A stretch of 64,000 bases of DNA from Dioszegia crocea (GCA_001600615.1 BCKK01000008.1:744001-808000); one strand, 5' to 3'. Positions 43,550-56,602 are shown, numbered from the stretch's first letter. The notes: generated by a model not told the origin, from the letters alone. Made by a program: numbers and translations.

Positions 43550-45355
43550 TCATTGCCCAAATTTGGCCAACCGTCTCCTCCTAATCTCATCTGCACTGTC
43601 AGCTTAACTCATTCCACTAGACCAAACAATGAACTCACCCTGCGTCAATTCCTCCGTAGGGCTATGTGGCACCTCCACCTCCACCTCCTCCTTCTCCTTC
43701 TTCTCCTCCACCTTCTTCTCCACAGCCCCTCCGGCAGGCCTCCAATTCTGCGTCTGAGCAACCACCGGCGCCGCCTGGACAGACTGAGGAGGCATCGGCA
43801 ATTCCCTCTTCACCTCTCCTCCGCCAGTGGGCACAGTAGCCTTCTTGCTAAAATCAGGAGCGACCCAATCTGCCGGTACATCCTCCATACTGGCCCTTAA
43901 CGCCGCCTGGAATGCCGCATCTTCATCATCGTACGCCCTAGAATGATGGGCGAAGTCTGATGCGCCAGTGTGTATATCACCCTCTTCGTCATCTTCCAAA
44001 GTGTCCATCTGGTCGTCCCCGCCGAGGTTGGCGTAGGGATTGCGCTGTTGTTGCTGGGAAGTGGAGGATTGGAGGAATGGGTCGTCTGATGGGATAACGC
44101 CTGATAGGTCTTGTTGTCTCTTACGACGGGAGCGGATGGGTGGGGAAGATGGGCCGGCGAGTGATGAAGGGTCGACTGAGGGTTCGTCTGAGTTCGGAGC
44201 TGGGCAATTAGTGTTGGACTGACTTGTGGTAGTTGGGATATGGAGATAAGGGGCCGAAGCAAAGGCTTCTTCTTCCTCTTCCCACAACCCATCTCCCGCC
44301 TTCCCTATTTCTGCCTCTCTCTTCCGCTAACTTTCCAACTTTCGCAAAATAAAGACTCACTTCCACCACCCGCCTGCCCAAACCCTCCATTCCGCCCAAC
44401 CGGCTCTCCCAATTCCACAGCCTGCCGATCCGCAAAACACTCTGGCAATTGCCCAACACCACCATCTCCCCATCCTTCCCCTTCACTCAAATCCGTATTC
44501 TTTCCCTTCTTTCCCCCATCTCCCCCTCCTCCCGCACCGCCCGCTTTCCGCACGACAAAGACTGAATATCCTTCTTGTTCAGCCTGAGAAAGGACCATTT
44601 TCAGGTATGTGGGCGATATCCATTCGGGCGCACCGAGGAAGGAATTCATATTGTACCATCTTTTCGGTGCGGCTGCGTGAGGTGGGGAAGGAGCGAATCG
44701 GCGGAGAGGTAGCCAATGTTGGGCTAGATGGAGAATGAAGGCGGATTGATCCCTTTGATGTAAGCTGACCTTTCTCTGGAGTAGAAGACGGGGGACTAGC
44801 TCACTCTGGACGATCTTGATATGGCTTCATAGCCTCTCCTCGCCATCGTACCAAGGTCAAATCCCAGACTTGGAGAGCCCGCTCGAGAACCGATATCGAG
44901 AAGAATCCCGTATCGTCTAGGTTGTATGATTTTTTGTTCTGATTAGACGTGTCGAGTTCGGCATTTTCAGCTTGATCGAGTCTGAGCAGATCGTCAGCTA
45001 CTAAACATGATGATACGGTCGGCTTCCTTCATAGCAAATGATTAACCTACTTCTGAGCAATCTCGGCAAGATCGAATTCGGTGTATGTGTGTTGTTGAAG
45101 GATATTATTTCTGGTCAGAGCATCAGCGTGGCCATCGACTGGGCTAACATAGCCGTGGATGCGTAAGCTTACAAGCAGTGCTGAGCGCCTAGTCACATAT
45201 CGTCAGCCCTTTGTCGACAAGGAGACACAGCTGCTGATCCAACTTACAGAGCTGAGAGCCGGGCTCCTGTCGCTCAAAGTACATATCTGCGCGGGGGTCA
45301 GCCTCAGGCTTGGTATGAGACCCAGTCTAGGCTGCTTACAAGGTACGAGATCCAT
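43550..45355 (-). CDS. Ataxin-3-like Josephin deubiquitinase
   Basis: Eight exons (45355-45340, 45286-45248, 45188-45173, 45110-45051, 44981-44805, 44752-44361, 44304-43639, 43590-43550) give 468 residues. It opens YFERQEPGSQLCAQHCLNNILQ, with the catalytic Cys about 19; the active-site His is in LAQHWLPLRRF and the Asn in RWYNMNSFLGAP. A Gly-rich insert follows, then a candidate ubiquitin-interacting motif, AAFQAALRASMED, about 360-375. The tail ends DEIRRRRLAKFG; a second basic run, SRRKRQQD, sits near 292. In animals a similar basic run binds the AAA ATPase p97/Cdc48. There is a QQQQ but no long Gln tract. The acceptor at 44305 keeps a 56-nt intron and an in-frame WEEEEEAF. Confidence 0.9.
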
Positions 45356-45703
45356 CTTCTCCTATGGGTAGCTAGGATAGCAGGCAGTACTAGGTATGGT
45401 GTGTAGTGGACAGCGCTTGGGTGGCTCAAGAGCGTGGAGTGACGTGGTAATTCAGCGGTCCTTATCTTCGGACATCGCCGCTCGCCTACGTCATCTCACC
45501 GGATGTACCCGTCGGTTCAATTCCGGCAGAATAGGAGCCGAGGAGCTCGGACCTCCACCTCCACTTTTGAATTGAGCTATGGGCGCTCCACGCGGGGACC
45601 TTTATATAAAGACGCGATCCCCTCTCCTTCCTCTCCGTCTTCCACCTCTCACCCTTCCTTCCCCTCTTATTTATATCTAACCAAAACAAAAACTAACGCA
45701 GAG
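45356..45703. promoter_or_regulatory. Divergent promoter region, ataxin-3 and AKR6; TATA-like box
   Basis: A 348-bp gap. At about 45602-45609 there is TATATAAA, roughly 95 bp before the AKR6 ATG, followed by a long C/T-rich leader. That combination is typical of strongly expressed fungal genes and is used here by inference. Confidence 0.55.
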
Positions 45704-47442
45704 ATGTCTGAATCACCCCAGTTCGACCCCAAGAACATGATCGTGAGTAGCCGAAATAGCATAGATAAGGCTCCTCGGCTAACCTATCGCAGTACAGGAA
45801 CATGGGCCCGACCGGTCTCGTATGTTCTTCCTCTGCATTGTAGCTCCTGACCATACTGACGATCAGCGTGTTCCCGTCTTTAGTTACGGAGGATGGTTGA
45901 CGTGAGTTCCACAGTTCAGCACTGTTTGGCCCCGGACTACAGCTGACAAGACAGCGTTGGCGGTACCCAGAAGGGTGACATTGTCAAGGACCTCATGAAG
46001 ACCTGTTTCGACAACGGGATCAACATGTTTGACGTGAGCTATCTCTAGTGCAAGAGCTAGGACTCTAGCAGGATCGTAGCTGACGCAACAGAACGCCGAA
46101 GCCTACAACGCCGGAGAGTCCGAGCGCGAGATGGGCCGCGTCATCAAGGAGCTTAACTGGGTATGTTGAGTCTGCTACAATTTCCCCATCAGAGATTGGG
46201 CCGAAGCTGACACCAACAGGACCGACGAGACGTCATCATCACCACCAAGATCTTTTTTGGGACTAAGCGTACCGACACCAGCAACACGCGTGGTTTGAGC
46301 CGAAAGCACGTTGTTGAGGGTCTTAACCAGTCCTTAAAGAACTTGCAGTTGGACTATGGTCAGTTCACGGCCGCCTTCTATTGTGTGCTCAAGCTGACTC
46401 ATCAGTTGACATTGTCTTTGCGCACCGACCCGACAGGACCGTGCCCATGGAGGAGGTGTGTCCTTCCTTCAAGCTTCCGGAAGAAGGTTGCTGATGCTTA
46501 AGACTGTCCGTGCTTTCAACCACGTTATTGACCGTGAGCTCCCCTCCCTTGGCATGATACTTATCCAAAGCGTAGCTGATAACTCCCAGAGGGCAAGGCC
46601 TTCTACTGGGGTACTTCCGAGTGGTCAGCCAGTAAGCTCACCACAGCATTAAGTAGATGTCTGAACAAGCTGACACTGTCAGTGGAGATCCAGCAGGCTA
46701 TCGAGATTGCCCGCCGTCTCAACCTCGTCGGGCCTTCCGTCGAGCAGCCCCACTACTCCATGATGCACCGTGAGCGATTCGAGCAGGAGTACGAAGCCTT
46801 GTGGAAGTACGAGCGATACGGAAGGTGAGTTGTGTGCAGATTTGGGAATATTTCCACTAGACGGAGTCTACATATGTTGGCCAAATATCTGAGCTGACCC
46901 CACAGCACAATCTGGTCGCCTCTCGACTCCGGTCTGCTCACCGGTAAATACAACGACGGTATTCCCGAAGATTCCCGATACGCCACCAACAAAGAGATGA
47001 TGTCTTCCAACATCAAACAGCTTACTTCGCCCGAGGGTAAAGAGAAGATTGAAAAAGTCAAGAAGTTGACTAAACTCGCTGAAGAGTTGGGTGGATCAAT
47101 GGCTAGTTTGGCATTGGCTTGGACATTGCTTAACCCTAATGTGTCGACTTGTATTGTAAGTTGACCCCTGGATTCGCCCCAATGGGATGAGAGAGACCGG
47201 AACTGACAACCACTAGCTCGGCGCTACTAAGCCCGAACAGATTCTTGAAAACTTGAAGGGTTTGGACATGTACAAGAAGATTGCGGATGATAAGGAGACC
47301 ATCAAGAAGATTGAGGATATCCTAGCCAACAACCCTGGTCCTCTTGTGAGTTACCGTCTCCATTGTCGAGCGTGCAAGAGACTAAACTGACATCATGTAG
47401 GAGGGCTACGGTCGTCGTGATGCTTCTGGCAACCTTGTCTAA
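45704..47442 (+). CDS. Aldo-keto reductase of the Kv-beta (AKR6) type
   Basis: Thirteen exons (45704-45742, 45793-45819, 45867-45901, 45955-46033, 46092-46160, 46220-46358, 46406-46455, 46503-46533, 46590-46631, 46683-46824, 46906-47155, 47217-47345, 47401-47442) give 357 residues. It starts [21 protein letters not shown] and keeps the tetrad: Asp and Tyr in [15 protein letters not shown], Lys in [10 protein letters not shown], His in VFAHRPD. Typical blocks are [48 protein letters not shown] and [11 protein letters not shown]. These mark the voltage-gated K-channel beta-subunit group of reductases, NADPH-dependent and common in fungi without a known channel partner. Codon use is strongly C-biased at third positions, and with the TATA-like promoter suggests high expression. 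Confidence 0.93.
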
Positions 47443-47829
47443 GGTGTGCCAGGGAGGAAGCCTAAAATCATTCGGAATCTTGCCGGAAGAGAAGTCTTGA
47501 AGTAGTGACCATTGTCAATGCAATTTATGCATTGACAATCAAACAAATGCTTCAAACAGATCTTCGGCTTTGACCTGTAAAACTCAGTATGCGCTGAAGT
47601 GAGACGGATGAGCATTTCTCATATCTACCTCTTGACTGTATGACAGCAGGAACAATAACTAAACAGATGCAAGAACGAAAGCGCGCGATGTACAAGTACA
47701 AAATATCTACGAACCACTTCACTCTCGCACACTAGACCCAAGTCTATGAATTGTCCATCATCACTCAATTCCCTCCAAGATATCCCCTCTACCAATCCTC
47801 CGCCCCCAACACAAACCCCATCCCTCATC
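47443..47829. other. Convergent 3' intergenic region, 387 bp
   Basis: Between the stops of AKR6 and the giant coiled-coil gene. It carries the 12-bp hairpin listed separately. No exon seen. Confidence 0.6.
47511..47539. repeat. Perfect 12-bp hairpin in the AKR6 3' region
   Basis: ATTGTCAATGCA and TGCATTGACAAT are perfect inverted repeats around the 5-nt loop ATTTA, 69 bp after the AKR6 stop. It could act in mRNA stability or 3' processing; function not known. Confidence 0.7.
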
Positions 47830-50800
47830 CTACGGATCCACAGCAAACGGATTCCTCCTCGGCGTACTCTCAGCAAACACATTGCCCTTTCTCTCAACCC
47901 CCGTCGACCCAGTCACTCCACCTCCATGTCCCCCATTCCCCACCACAACTATCGGCCGACTATTCTCCTTAGTCTCCTTCGCTGACGAGTGCGGCGCAAA
48001 TGCGTTTCGTTGCGGTGTAAATCCACCCCTGACCGGCTTCCTAGCACTCCCCGGTGGGAGCTGAACAGGCGGCAGAAGTACAGGACTTGGCGAGGGACCA
48101 AGGAGAGGCTGCATTATCGCTTCCGCTGGTAATTTTGCCCCTGCATCGTCTTCGGCCCCGTCGCGCATTCGTTTATTGCCCGTCTTGGGCGTTTCGGACG
48201 GTGTGGAGAATGAAAAGGAAGTTGGCATTTGAGATTTATCGAATACGTTTACGGAACGAAGTGGTTGACGATTGGTAGAGGGGGGTGAAGAGGGTGTTGA
48301 GTGGGTTGAATGATGGGGATGGGGGAGTGGAGCGATGGGTACGGAGGGAGGGGTGATTCGGGTCGCTGAGACCGGGGTAGAAGCTACCGAATTAGATCGA
48401 GAGACAGGGGGTAAAGGAGGAGGTGCCATTTCCGCAGCTCTCGGCTTCATAAGTAAAAGATTCGCAGCTGTGTTTCGCGCCGTTTCTTCCTTTTCGGCCG
48501 TAGCGACAGCAGTACTGATGGTTTTTTCAAGCTTTAGGATTTTACGCTCAAGTTTCCCAATCTTTACTAAGGCTTTGTTCTTTTCGACCACAGCGGCTGT
48601 CATGTGGTCTGTGGCCATGTCGACATCGGCGTCTTTGGCTGAACAGATGATTTGGAGTTCTGCGAATTAGCCATTAGTCCTCAGCATGTCGAGAGAGGAG
48701 AAGCTTACCTTGGAGTTGATGTTCGAGAGCTTCGATAATCTCCGGTTTGACCGGGGCCTCAGTCTGCGCGAGAAGAGCAGCCAAGTCGGTATTCTTCCCT
48801 AGGACAATATCCAATTCTGCTTCTTTCTCCCCAAGTCGCGTAGTCGCCGAGGTGAGTTCCGCTTGAACGCCAAGGAGCTCAACACGAGCCTCGTCCATCT
48901 TTTGAGACCTACTATCGTCAGCTCCAACCGTGCAAGACAAAAGCAAGACGTACGATGCCAAAATCTCCTCTTGAGACTGCGCCACCTTCGCTTCCGCCTC
49001 AGACAGCTGAATCTCCAACTTCCCTAAATCCTCCCTCAAGGCCAAAGCAGTTTGCTTCCCCATATCAGCCATCCCTACCGCCTCGCTCAATCCCAACTCC
49101 ATCTCCGACTTCCCAGCTTCCACCTCCACCACTCTCAGCTCGGCGCCCTCTGCTCGAGCCCGAAGTTGAAGCTCCGCCTCACCCGACGCCCGAATCTTCT
49201 CATTCAAGTGCTGCATCTCTCCATTGAGACGACTCTCCATTTCCGCCCGTTCAGCACGGGCAACCTCGAGCGCTGTCTCAGAATCGGCCAACTTCGATTC
49301 GAGCGCCTCCACCTCTGCCACCCGACTAGCATGTTCGATGGCTGACCGTTCGGTGTTTACTCGCAAGGTAGCAAGGGCCGTATTGGCCATATCGAGCGCA
49401 GACGTCAATTCGGTTATTTCGGCAGTGGTACGTTCGAGTAATAGTCGGAGTTCGACAATTTTCGCCTTGGCGTTGGTGTCGGTGTCGGTTTCCCCTTCCT
49501 TCGCCTCCGACAAAGCAGCCAGGGCATTTCCCACCTCGACCAACTTTGTATTCAACGCCTCTTCCCTCTCCGCTGATGTACTCTTCTCCAGCTCCAGATC
49601 AGCCTGAGCCGCCGCCTTCTCTTCTGAAAGAGCTGATATCGCCGCCTCCAAACCTGCCAATTTCATCTTGGCTTCTTGCTCCTTCTCCTCCGTGAGACCC
49701 CGCTGCGTCGCTAGATCCGATCTCAGAGTATCCAGCTCCGCCACCCGCTTATTCACTTCCTCAGCATACTTCTCCTCCGCCGCAGAAAGCGCGATTTGGA
49801 GTTGGTCCACCTTAGTCGCCATGTCCAGTTGCGCCGTTTTCGCCGTCCTCTTCTCCTGCTCCAGCTCCTCATGCAGATTTTTCAGCTCAGCAGCATGACC
49901 CGCCTTGACCTCCGCCAGGCTTCGCTCCAGCTCGATCAGCCGCTCGCCCATCTGCCCTTCTTTCTCCCGCAACATGTCCATCTCCCTCTTCGCCTCATCC
50001 CTCTCTTCCACAGCCTCGGCCAAAGTAGACTCTATCTCGACAAGCTTCTCCTTCGCCTCCATTTCCCGACCATTTGCCGCCTCCAACTCTCCCCTCAAAT
50101 CTTCGAGCTCAAGACCCTTCTCTCCGAGCTGAATCTGATGTGCGTCCTCCGCAGCTCCCAAATCCAACATGAGCGTCTCCAGTTCCCCTTCTAGTCCTTT
50201 ACACCTTTCCTCCAGGATCCCAATCTGACCCTGAAGCAAATCCCGCTCGTCGCGTAATTCTGCCGCCTCTTGCCCGACAGCTTGATCCGCTGATCGTGAA
50301 GCGACAAGAAGAGCATTGTTTTCGGCCTGCAGTGACGATAGGCGGGATTGAGCATCGCTGACTTCGGTTTCTAAGCTGATGATGCGCTCAGATTGGGAGT
50401 GCAGGGTGGAATGGGCGATAAGGGAGGACGATTGGATGTTGGCAAGAGTGAGAATGAGGACAGAGGTCGATTTGCGCGAGGCGGCTGAAGCAGTCGAAGC
50501 GTGCGCAAGCTTCGTTTTTGCCGATAGGACAGCTGATTGGGCATCCGCCAGTTGAGCGTTGAGCGAGTCTGCTGCGGCTGTCGATCGAGCAATATCGTAA
50601 CGTAGGTCCTCGGCAGTAGCTTCCGATTCGGCCAATGACGCCTGAGCATGCTCCAGCTCAGCCTTCGCCCCGGCAAGCGCATCAACTCCAGCCGTAATCT
50701 CAGCATGAAGTTCCGCGACTTGTTCTTCGTGTTTCTGTCGAGTCGCCTCTGCAGCCGCTTGTAGCTCTTCGGCCTTTTCGTCCGAATCGTCCCTTGCGAG

Positions 50801-53800
50801 CTGAGCGCTGAATTCGGCCTTCTCGATCCGCTGCAGCAAACCCCGAATAGAACCTGTCACAATCAGCTATAAGGCCCCGGTCACAATGGACCCTTCAACT
50901 CACCCTCTCGTCGCTTAACCCTTTCTTGCTCAGCTACCACTTTCTCCCTCTCTTCCTTCAATCTGGCCTCCAACAACTCAAGTTTCTTGGCCTGTTCCAA
51001 AGCCGCATGATCTTGAAACGCCATCAAGCTCGATCGTCTCATATCCCTCTTCATCCTCGCTTCCGCAGCTGATAATTCACCCACCACAACACTTGTACTA
51101 CCCGTCGAAGCAGCCAACGACTTGGCCGGTAACTCCGCCGTCCGTATCCCATCTAACTTCTCAAGACACTCATCCCTCTCTGCCAAAGCGACCGCACGGC
51201 TCTTTTCAGCCTCAGCGACCCGACGTTGAACATCCGAATATTGTCCCTGTAGCGCCTGGAAATGATTTGTCAATTCGGTATATCGTGCTGTTGACATATC
51301 AAGTTCCGCCTGAAGAGCATGATGCCGCGTAAAGAACCCAACGGAACTTTCACGCATATTCTCACGATCGGCTTTACTCTCCTCGAGTTCCGATTGAAGT
51401 TGAAGGATTTGTTGATCGAGCGCATCACTTTTGGCCGTTGAAACCTCTGCCATTTGTCCGCGGAGTGAATCGAGCTCGGCAGATAAGGTATGTAGCTGTT
51501 CGCGATGGGATGACAGCTCGACCTGTACCTTCTCCGTTTCGAGCACCCGGTGCTTGAGATCCAGCTTGGCCCGGTGAAGTTCTTCCACTGCCGATGCCCG
51601 ATCCGCCTCTGCCGCCTGTATAGCGAACCGATGCTCGTGTTTCGAGAATGACATGGTTTGGCGTAACTCATCTCGCTCAATCCGAAGTTTTTCAATTTTG
51701 GCATGAAGGAGATTGGCATGGGTAGGTTTTTCGAATGAAGGTTGGGTGGCAGCGGCATCCGATGCGAGGCGGGCGGCAGTGAGGACGGCTTCAAGCTCGG
51801 CAATCTTTGTCGACGACGCCTCGACTTCTTTCCCCTTCGACGCCGATTCCACCTCTTTCGCTTCATATTCTCCCCGCAGACGTTCCAGATCCTCTTTCAG
51901 CTGGAACACCTCTTCCTGTCGGTGCTGCGCCTCCGACTCGGTTGACCGATTCGCCAACCCCTCCTCTAACTCCGCATTCCGCTGCTCGAGCTTTCCAATG
52001 TCCGTAGCGGCAATTTGTAGCTGATCCGAATATTCTTCAATCTCAAGAAGCCGACTAGCGAGCCGCTTCTTGCTGTCTTCAAGTTCGGATCGGGTAGCTT
52101 GTACCGTAGCGCGCTCATCTTCCGCATCCTGGATGGCATGCCTACATTATCAGCTTTAGCACAGACATCGCCGGTGACCATTAAGCTCACTGTCTTTCTT
52201 GCTCTGCAGCCGCAATATCCGCCTCGACAACCTTGATCCGCTCCAGAACTTCATCCCTCTCTATCCTCGCTTGATCCCGCTCTTGTCTTGCCCCAAATTC
52301 AAGCGCCTCCATCTGGCTCAAAACAGATTTGAGCTGATCCACCTCTGCCCTTGCAGCAATCAGGAGATTCTCCACCTCGACCAACTCGGCAAGTTGAGAT
52401 TCTGCGTCATCCGCCCGAGTCTGGACGGTATCGAGATTTGATTGCAGGTTCGAGACCGCTTGCTGTGCTGATTCTAGCTCTAGGCGACAAGCGGCCAGAT
52501 CCCGCTCTTTCCGCCCAGTCTCGGATTGAGCGGATTGTAAGTCGGTGACGAGAGTATCGTGTGATGTTTGTAAAGTGGATGAAGCGTCAATTGCGACAAA
52601 CAGCTCCGCCTCTTTGGCTAACAGTGATGCCTGAGTGGTTTCGAGGGTGGATTGAGCAGAGTTTAAAGCTTTCTGGGACACCTATAGCCAATCAGCATCG
52701 GAACACCGTTGATTGACAGAAACACACCTCAATCTCGTTCCTCAGCTCCACCATCTCCGCTTCCCTCTCTGTCCTTTCAGTTCCGGCAGTGACCCTCATT
52801 TCCTCAAGCTCCACTTCAAGCTCTCCAATCCTTCGCTCCGCGCCTGCAAGTGCCTCCCTGGCACTGACCAGCTCCGCCTCGTCCACCCCGCTCTTCTTCC
52901 CCTTCCCACCTTCAGCAGACTTCAGCCCTTCGAGCTCTTCCTCAAATTCATCCCGCTCCTTCTCGGCCTCAGCAACCATATGCTGAGTCAAAGACAGCTC
53001 TTTCTTCAACTTCCGGATCTCCTTCCGCAGCCCACTGAGAACTTGCAGATCGTCCTCGTCTGTCGGCTCAGCGGTGCCAGATTGAGCTTTGGCCAGATCT
53101 GCTTCGAGGGTTGATATCCGCATTTGTAGAGCTTTGACCTCCTCCGACGAAATGCTAGGTGCCGAAGTCGCTGCCCCAATATGCGATGTCGATCGAACGG
53201 CGTCCTTGTCCTCCTGCCCCTTCTCCATGGTCTCCACCCTGGTCTTCAACACCTCAATTTCACCCCGAGCAGCCTCCAAATCCACCATCAACCCCTCCAC
53301 AGTACCCTTAAGCGCATCCCGACTCTTCTTCATTTGCTCCAATTCGGCTTTCCCGGCTGATAGTCCCTTCCCACCGCCACTCCCACCCTGAGACCGATAA
53401 AATTCAAGCTCATCATTCGCCTCATCCAATTTCCTTTCAATGTCATCCGTATGTTTCTTGGTTGAGCGTTGAACGGCCATGATTTGATTCTCGGCTTTAT
53501 CCAGTTTGGTCCGGGTTCCAGCTAATTGAGTCTCTAGGGCAGAGACTTTACTTTGGAGTTCGATTTCGCGTGTGTTGGATAATGATATGGAGCGGCGTCG
53601 ACCTCCGTTGGATGCAGAAGCTGCAGTGGAGATTTGGGGGATCTTCGATGGGCCGGGTGAAGGGGTAGGTGCCGAGCCGAAGAAGTTGGTATTGGATGTT
53701 CGGGATGCAGGGCGTTTTAGACGGGGGATACCACTTGGCGGTTGCTAGGCTTATCAGCTCTCATCTTGTTGGACATGGTATTAACGCACCATACTGCTCT

Positions 53801-54504
53801 CAGCTGCTACTTTAGCATTTGCTGCCTTCGTCCTGATGTCCTCATTGTCCCGACGCTGCAGCTCTTGCTTCAAAGTCTTGACCTCAGTGTCCAGCTTGTT
53901 TTTCTGTTCGAGTAGACGCCGGGATGCCTCGTCGCTGTTGGAACCGGCACATTGGAGCTCTACAAGCATGTATTAGCTCTAGACTTTTGACGTCAACGTA
54001 AAGAAGCCAACAACATACCATACTCCAAGCCCTGATTCGCCTTTTCCAGCTTCTTGATAGTTTCGTTCGCGGCGCTCAGGGCAGTTTCGCGATTGATCAA
54101 ATTCTGTCGCAGTATCGAAACCTCCTATGTTTGTCAGTGTCCACCTCAGTATAGGCAAGCGATTGCACCCACATTCTTAAGACTGCTCGTGTCTTTACTG
54201 GAACTTTCAATCCCTCTTGAATCCTGCTCCATCTACAGGAGTCAGCCAAACATTCACCTAAACGCTCGGTCGCGCACGGCCACCCCACGTATCACTCACC
54301 TGATATCGCAAAGCTTGCTTCGCCTTCACCTCCTCCGCCAGTATGTCAGACTTCTTGATGAGCTCATTCCGGACCGAAGCAAGTTCCGCATCTGAAGGCA
54401 ATCAGCTTGTGCACCAGTCAACAAAATCATCAGAGCATCAAAAGCTCACCTTTGCTCTGTAGCTGACTGGTTAATTGCCGGATCTTGTGCTCTGCACCAT
54501 CCAT
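47830..54504 (-). CDS. Giant coiled-coil protein, 2052 residues
   Basis: Eleven exons (54504-54450, 54391-54300, 54232-54173, 54124-54019, 53959-53790, 53744-52728, 52681-52191, 52141-50904, 50853-48954, 48908-48709, 48659-47830) join in frame. It starts MDGAEHKIRQLTSQLQSK. Apart from a Pro/Ser-rich gap near residues 165-220, almost the whole chain to about 1780 is Leu/Glu/Ala-rich heptad repeat. The last about 270 residues are disordered, Pro/Ser-rich, and end STPRRNPFAVDP. No motor, kinase, GRIP or membrane segment is visible. Size and shape resemble spindle-pole, nuclear-basket (Mlp/TPR) or tether proteins, but no family-specific motif lets me choose. Confidence 0.82.
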
Positions 54505-54792
54505 GCCTATGAAAGCCATAGCTGTCAGCGATGGAGCACTATAGCCAGGCTCAGTGATGAGATGGAGTGATGAAGATGAATGAGGGCGAAGGAAAGTCAA
54601 CCGCGTCTCTGTTTACACCGCCAAAGGCAGGTTACGGCATCGCATTAGATGTCTGATCCGATATCCGTGCGATGCCTTTGGTTGGCGAATTTTGTGGCAA
54701 CACTACCTGGAGCATGGAGAACTGGCGGGGGTTAGGCCAGGCTATGCTGGAGGCGCAGCGCATAGCTGATGTAGTCCCAAGATGAATAAAGA

Positions 54793-56602
54793 TCATGCCC
54801 CCACGGCAGATTGTGACGTTTCTACTTCTATCGATGCCTCCTTTTCCCCTTCCGCGACCGGTCCAGCATTCGCACCGCTACCCTTCTCGGCGTCCGGCAC
54901 CACAGCCCGAGGCCTAGCCCGGGAGTGCATCTTCCAAGTCCTCATCGCCCCCTCCATATCCTTTTCGAGCGATTTCATTCTCGCCTCGGAAGTCGGGTGA
55001 GTCCTCAAGAATCCCAACTTATGCTCCATCGACTGCAAGCCCTTTCCGGCCCGAGCAACATCTTCTTCTACACACGCCATAAGTTCCCAGAGATCGAGAG
55101 CGGCGCGAGGGTCGTAGCCTGCCGTAGCCATCAATTCTAGTCCAACGGCATCGGCTTCTTCTTCCAATTTGCGGGAATAGGCGCGTTTGGCCACGACGTC
55201 GTTTAGGTAGTTGATGAACATTCCGGCGGAGTCGGTGATGCTGAAACGTCAGCTGTCGGAACATTCGCGAAGTATCCCAGTGCTGAACGCACAAGGGGAA
55301 TGATATTGTCAGGGCAAATGAGATGCCGCGGAGGACGTCGAACGCGACCGCTGCAACATTGAGAAACTGACGAGTATCAGCTTCTGATGACTGCACTACA
55401 CGGATGCACAACATAAAGCTCACCCCGAGATTCTCCACACTATGTCTCTCCATGACATGCGCCATTTCGTGTCCCAACACAGCCGCCAACATAGCATCGT
55501 CATCCGGTAGAGTGTCCAACAGACCAGTATAGACAAACACTTCCTTGCTGGGTAGGCAGAATGCATTCACCGCCGGCTATCATGTCAGCTTTCCGACTTG
55601 TCACCGAGCGACACAGAATCTGACAACTTACCATATCAACCACATACAGATTCCAATCTGCCGACTCAAGCCGCTTGAGCGGATTACTACTCTGCGGCCT
55701 AAAAGGCATAAAAGAGCTCTTCGCCGTCCCGCTCGGCCGGTATCGATCTGGCTCGCCTCGGCTGTTATGCCCATAATATGCTTCTCGCTCCGCCATGACT
55801 TTCGCCAATTCTTGAGATCTGGGTGGCCAAGATGCGCCGGAAATGACGTGGTTGTCCTGTTCTTCGAGTGCTGTGACGAGACGAGAGGTTACGCGTGCAA
55901 CGCGTTGTGAGCGGGGGTCAGAAGGAGGGAGGAGAAGGGGTCCGTCGTGCTTCAATATCTCGGCGTGTCTAATGATCAGCTGAGTTTAAGATAGTAATTA
56001 TATCCACGCTAGCTGATGACTCACTTTCTACCTGACCAAGCCATCTCTTCGCCTTCTGTCATAAGCAACAGCCTCCATCTGCCTGTGCGAGGACTTTGGT
56101 CAAGACCCAAGGCAATGACTATGCAGACGGCGAATATCTTCCACATCAGCTTCACATTCGACTTCAATATCGCGCAAGGAGCCACTGACAGGTATTTGAA
56201 TGAGCAGCCATGATGTTCGTTTGTACTTCTTCCATAATCTTTAAAGTCAGTATTGTGCTCGCCTGGATGTCTGGCCTGAAGATAGCTCAAAACTCACTTA
56301 TACCGAAATACGAATGGCAGAAACAATAAGCTGGCCCGCGTCAGAGCTAGAAGGCTACTCTTGAGTGCCGGAAACGAAGCGAAGAAGACATCCTGCCGAC
56401 GTCGACTGGCATGAAAGAATCTCGTCGACAAAATGGTCGAAGGCTGATGTAGTCGTGGGCGGGCGAATGCGAATGTCGGAGTCACCCCCTTTGGCGGGCG
56501 CGGGTTTGAGGAGATAGTTCGCGTGCCAGCCAGTACCCTAGTCCCTAGCCCGTTGACGCATACCCTCTGGCTGGAGCTCGCGACGGCTGATAGGAATGGC
56601 AT
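54793..56602 (-). CDS. Mitochondrial inner-membrane M48 metallopeptidase, OMA1-like
   Basis: Exons 56602-56298, 56238-56190, 56137-56025, 55968-55632, 55576-55424, 55366-55293 and 55240-54793 give 492 residues. The first about 90 residues are Arg/Ser-rich and lack acids, as in a mitochondrial presequence. One membrane segment follows (TSWLLIQIPIFAVCIVIALG), then LDQSPRTGRWRLLLMTEGEE. The zinc site is LGHEMAHVMERHS, with H304, E305 and H308, and the third ligand Glu in EEEADAVGLELM. The end TSEARMKSLEKDM is also conserved. OMA1 cleaves inner-membrane proteins on stress and loss of potential. The start is the first ATG (56602); an upstream in-frame TTG is not used. Confidence 0.9.

Noticed and set aside
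44200..44360. Longer 161-nt intron in ataxin-3
   Set aside because: A 56-nt intron ending at 44305 also keeps frame, matches normal intron length and adds a plausible acidic stretch.
45505..45545. T-arm-like GTCGG-TTCAATT-CCGGC, as in a tRNA
   Set aside because: No matching acceptor stem, D-arm or anticodon arm about 50 nt upstream in either orientation.
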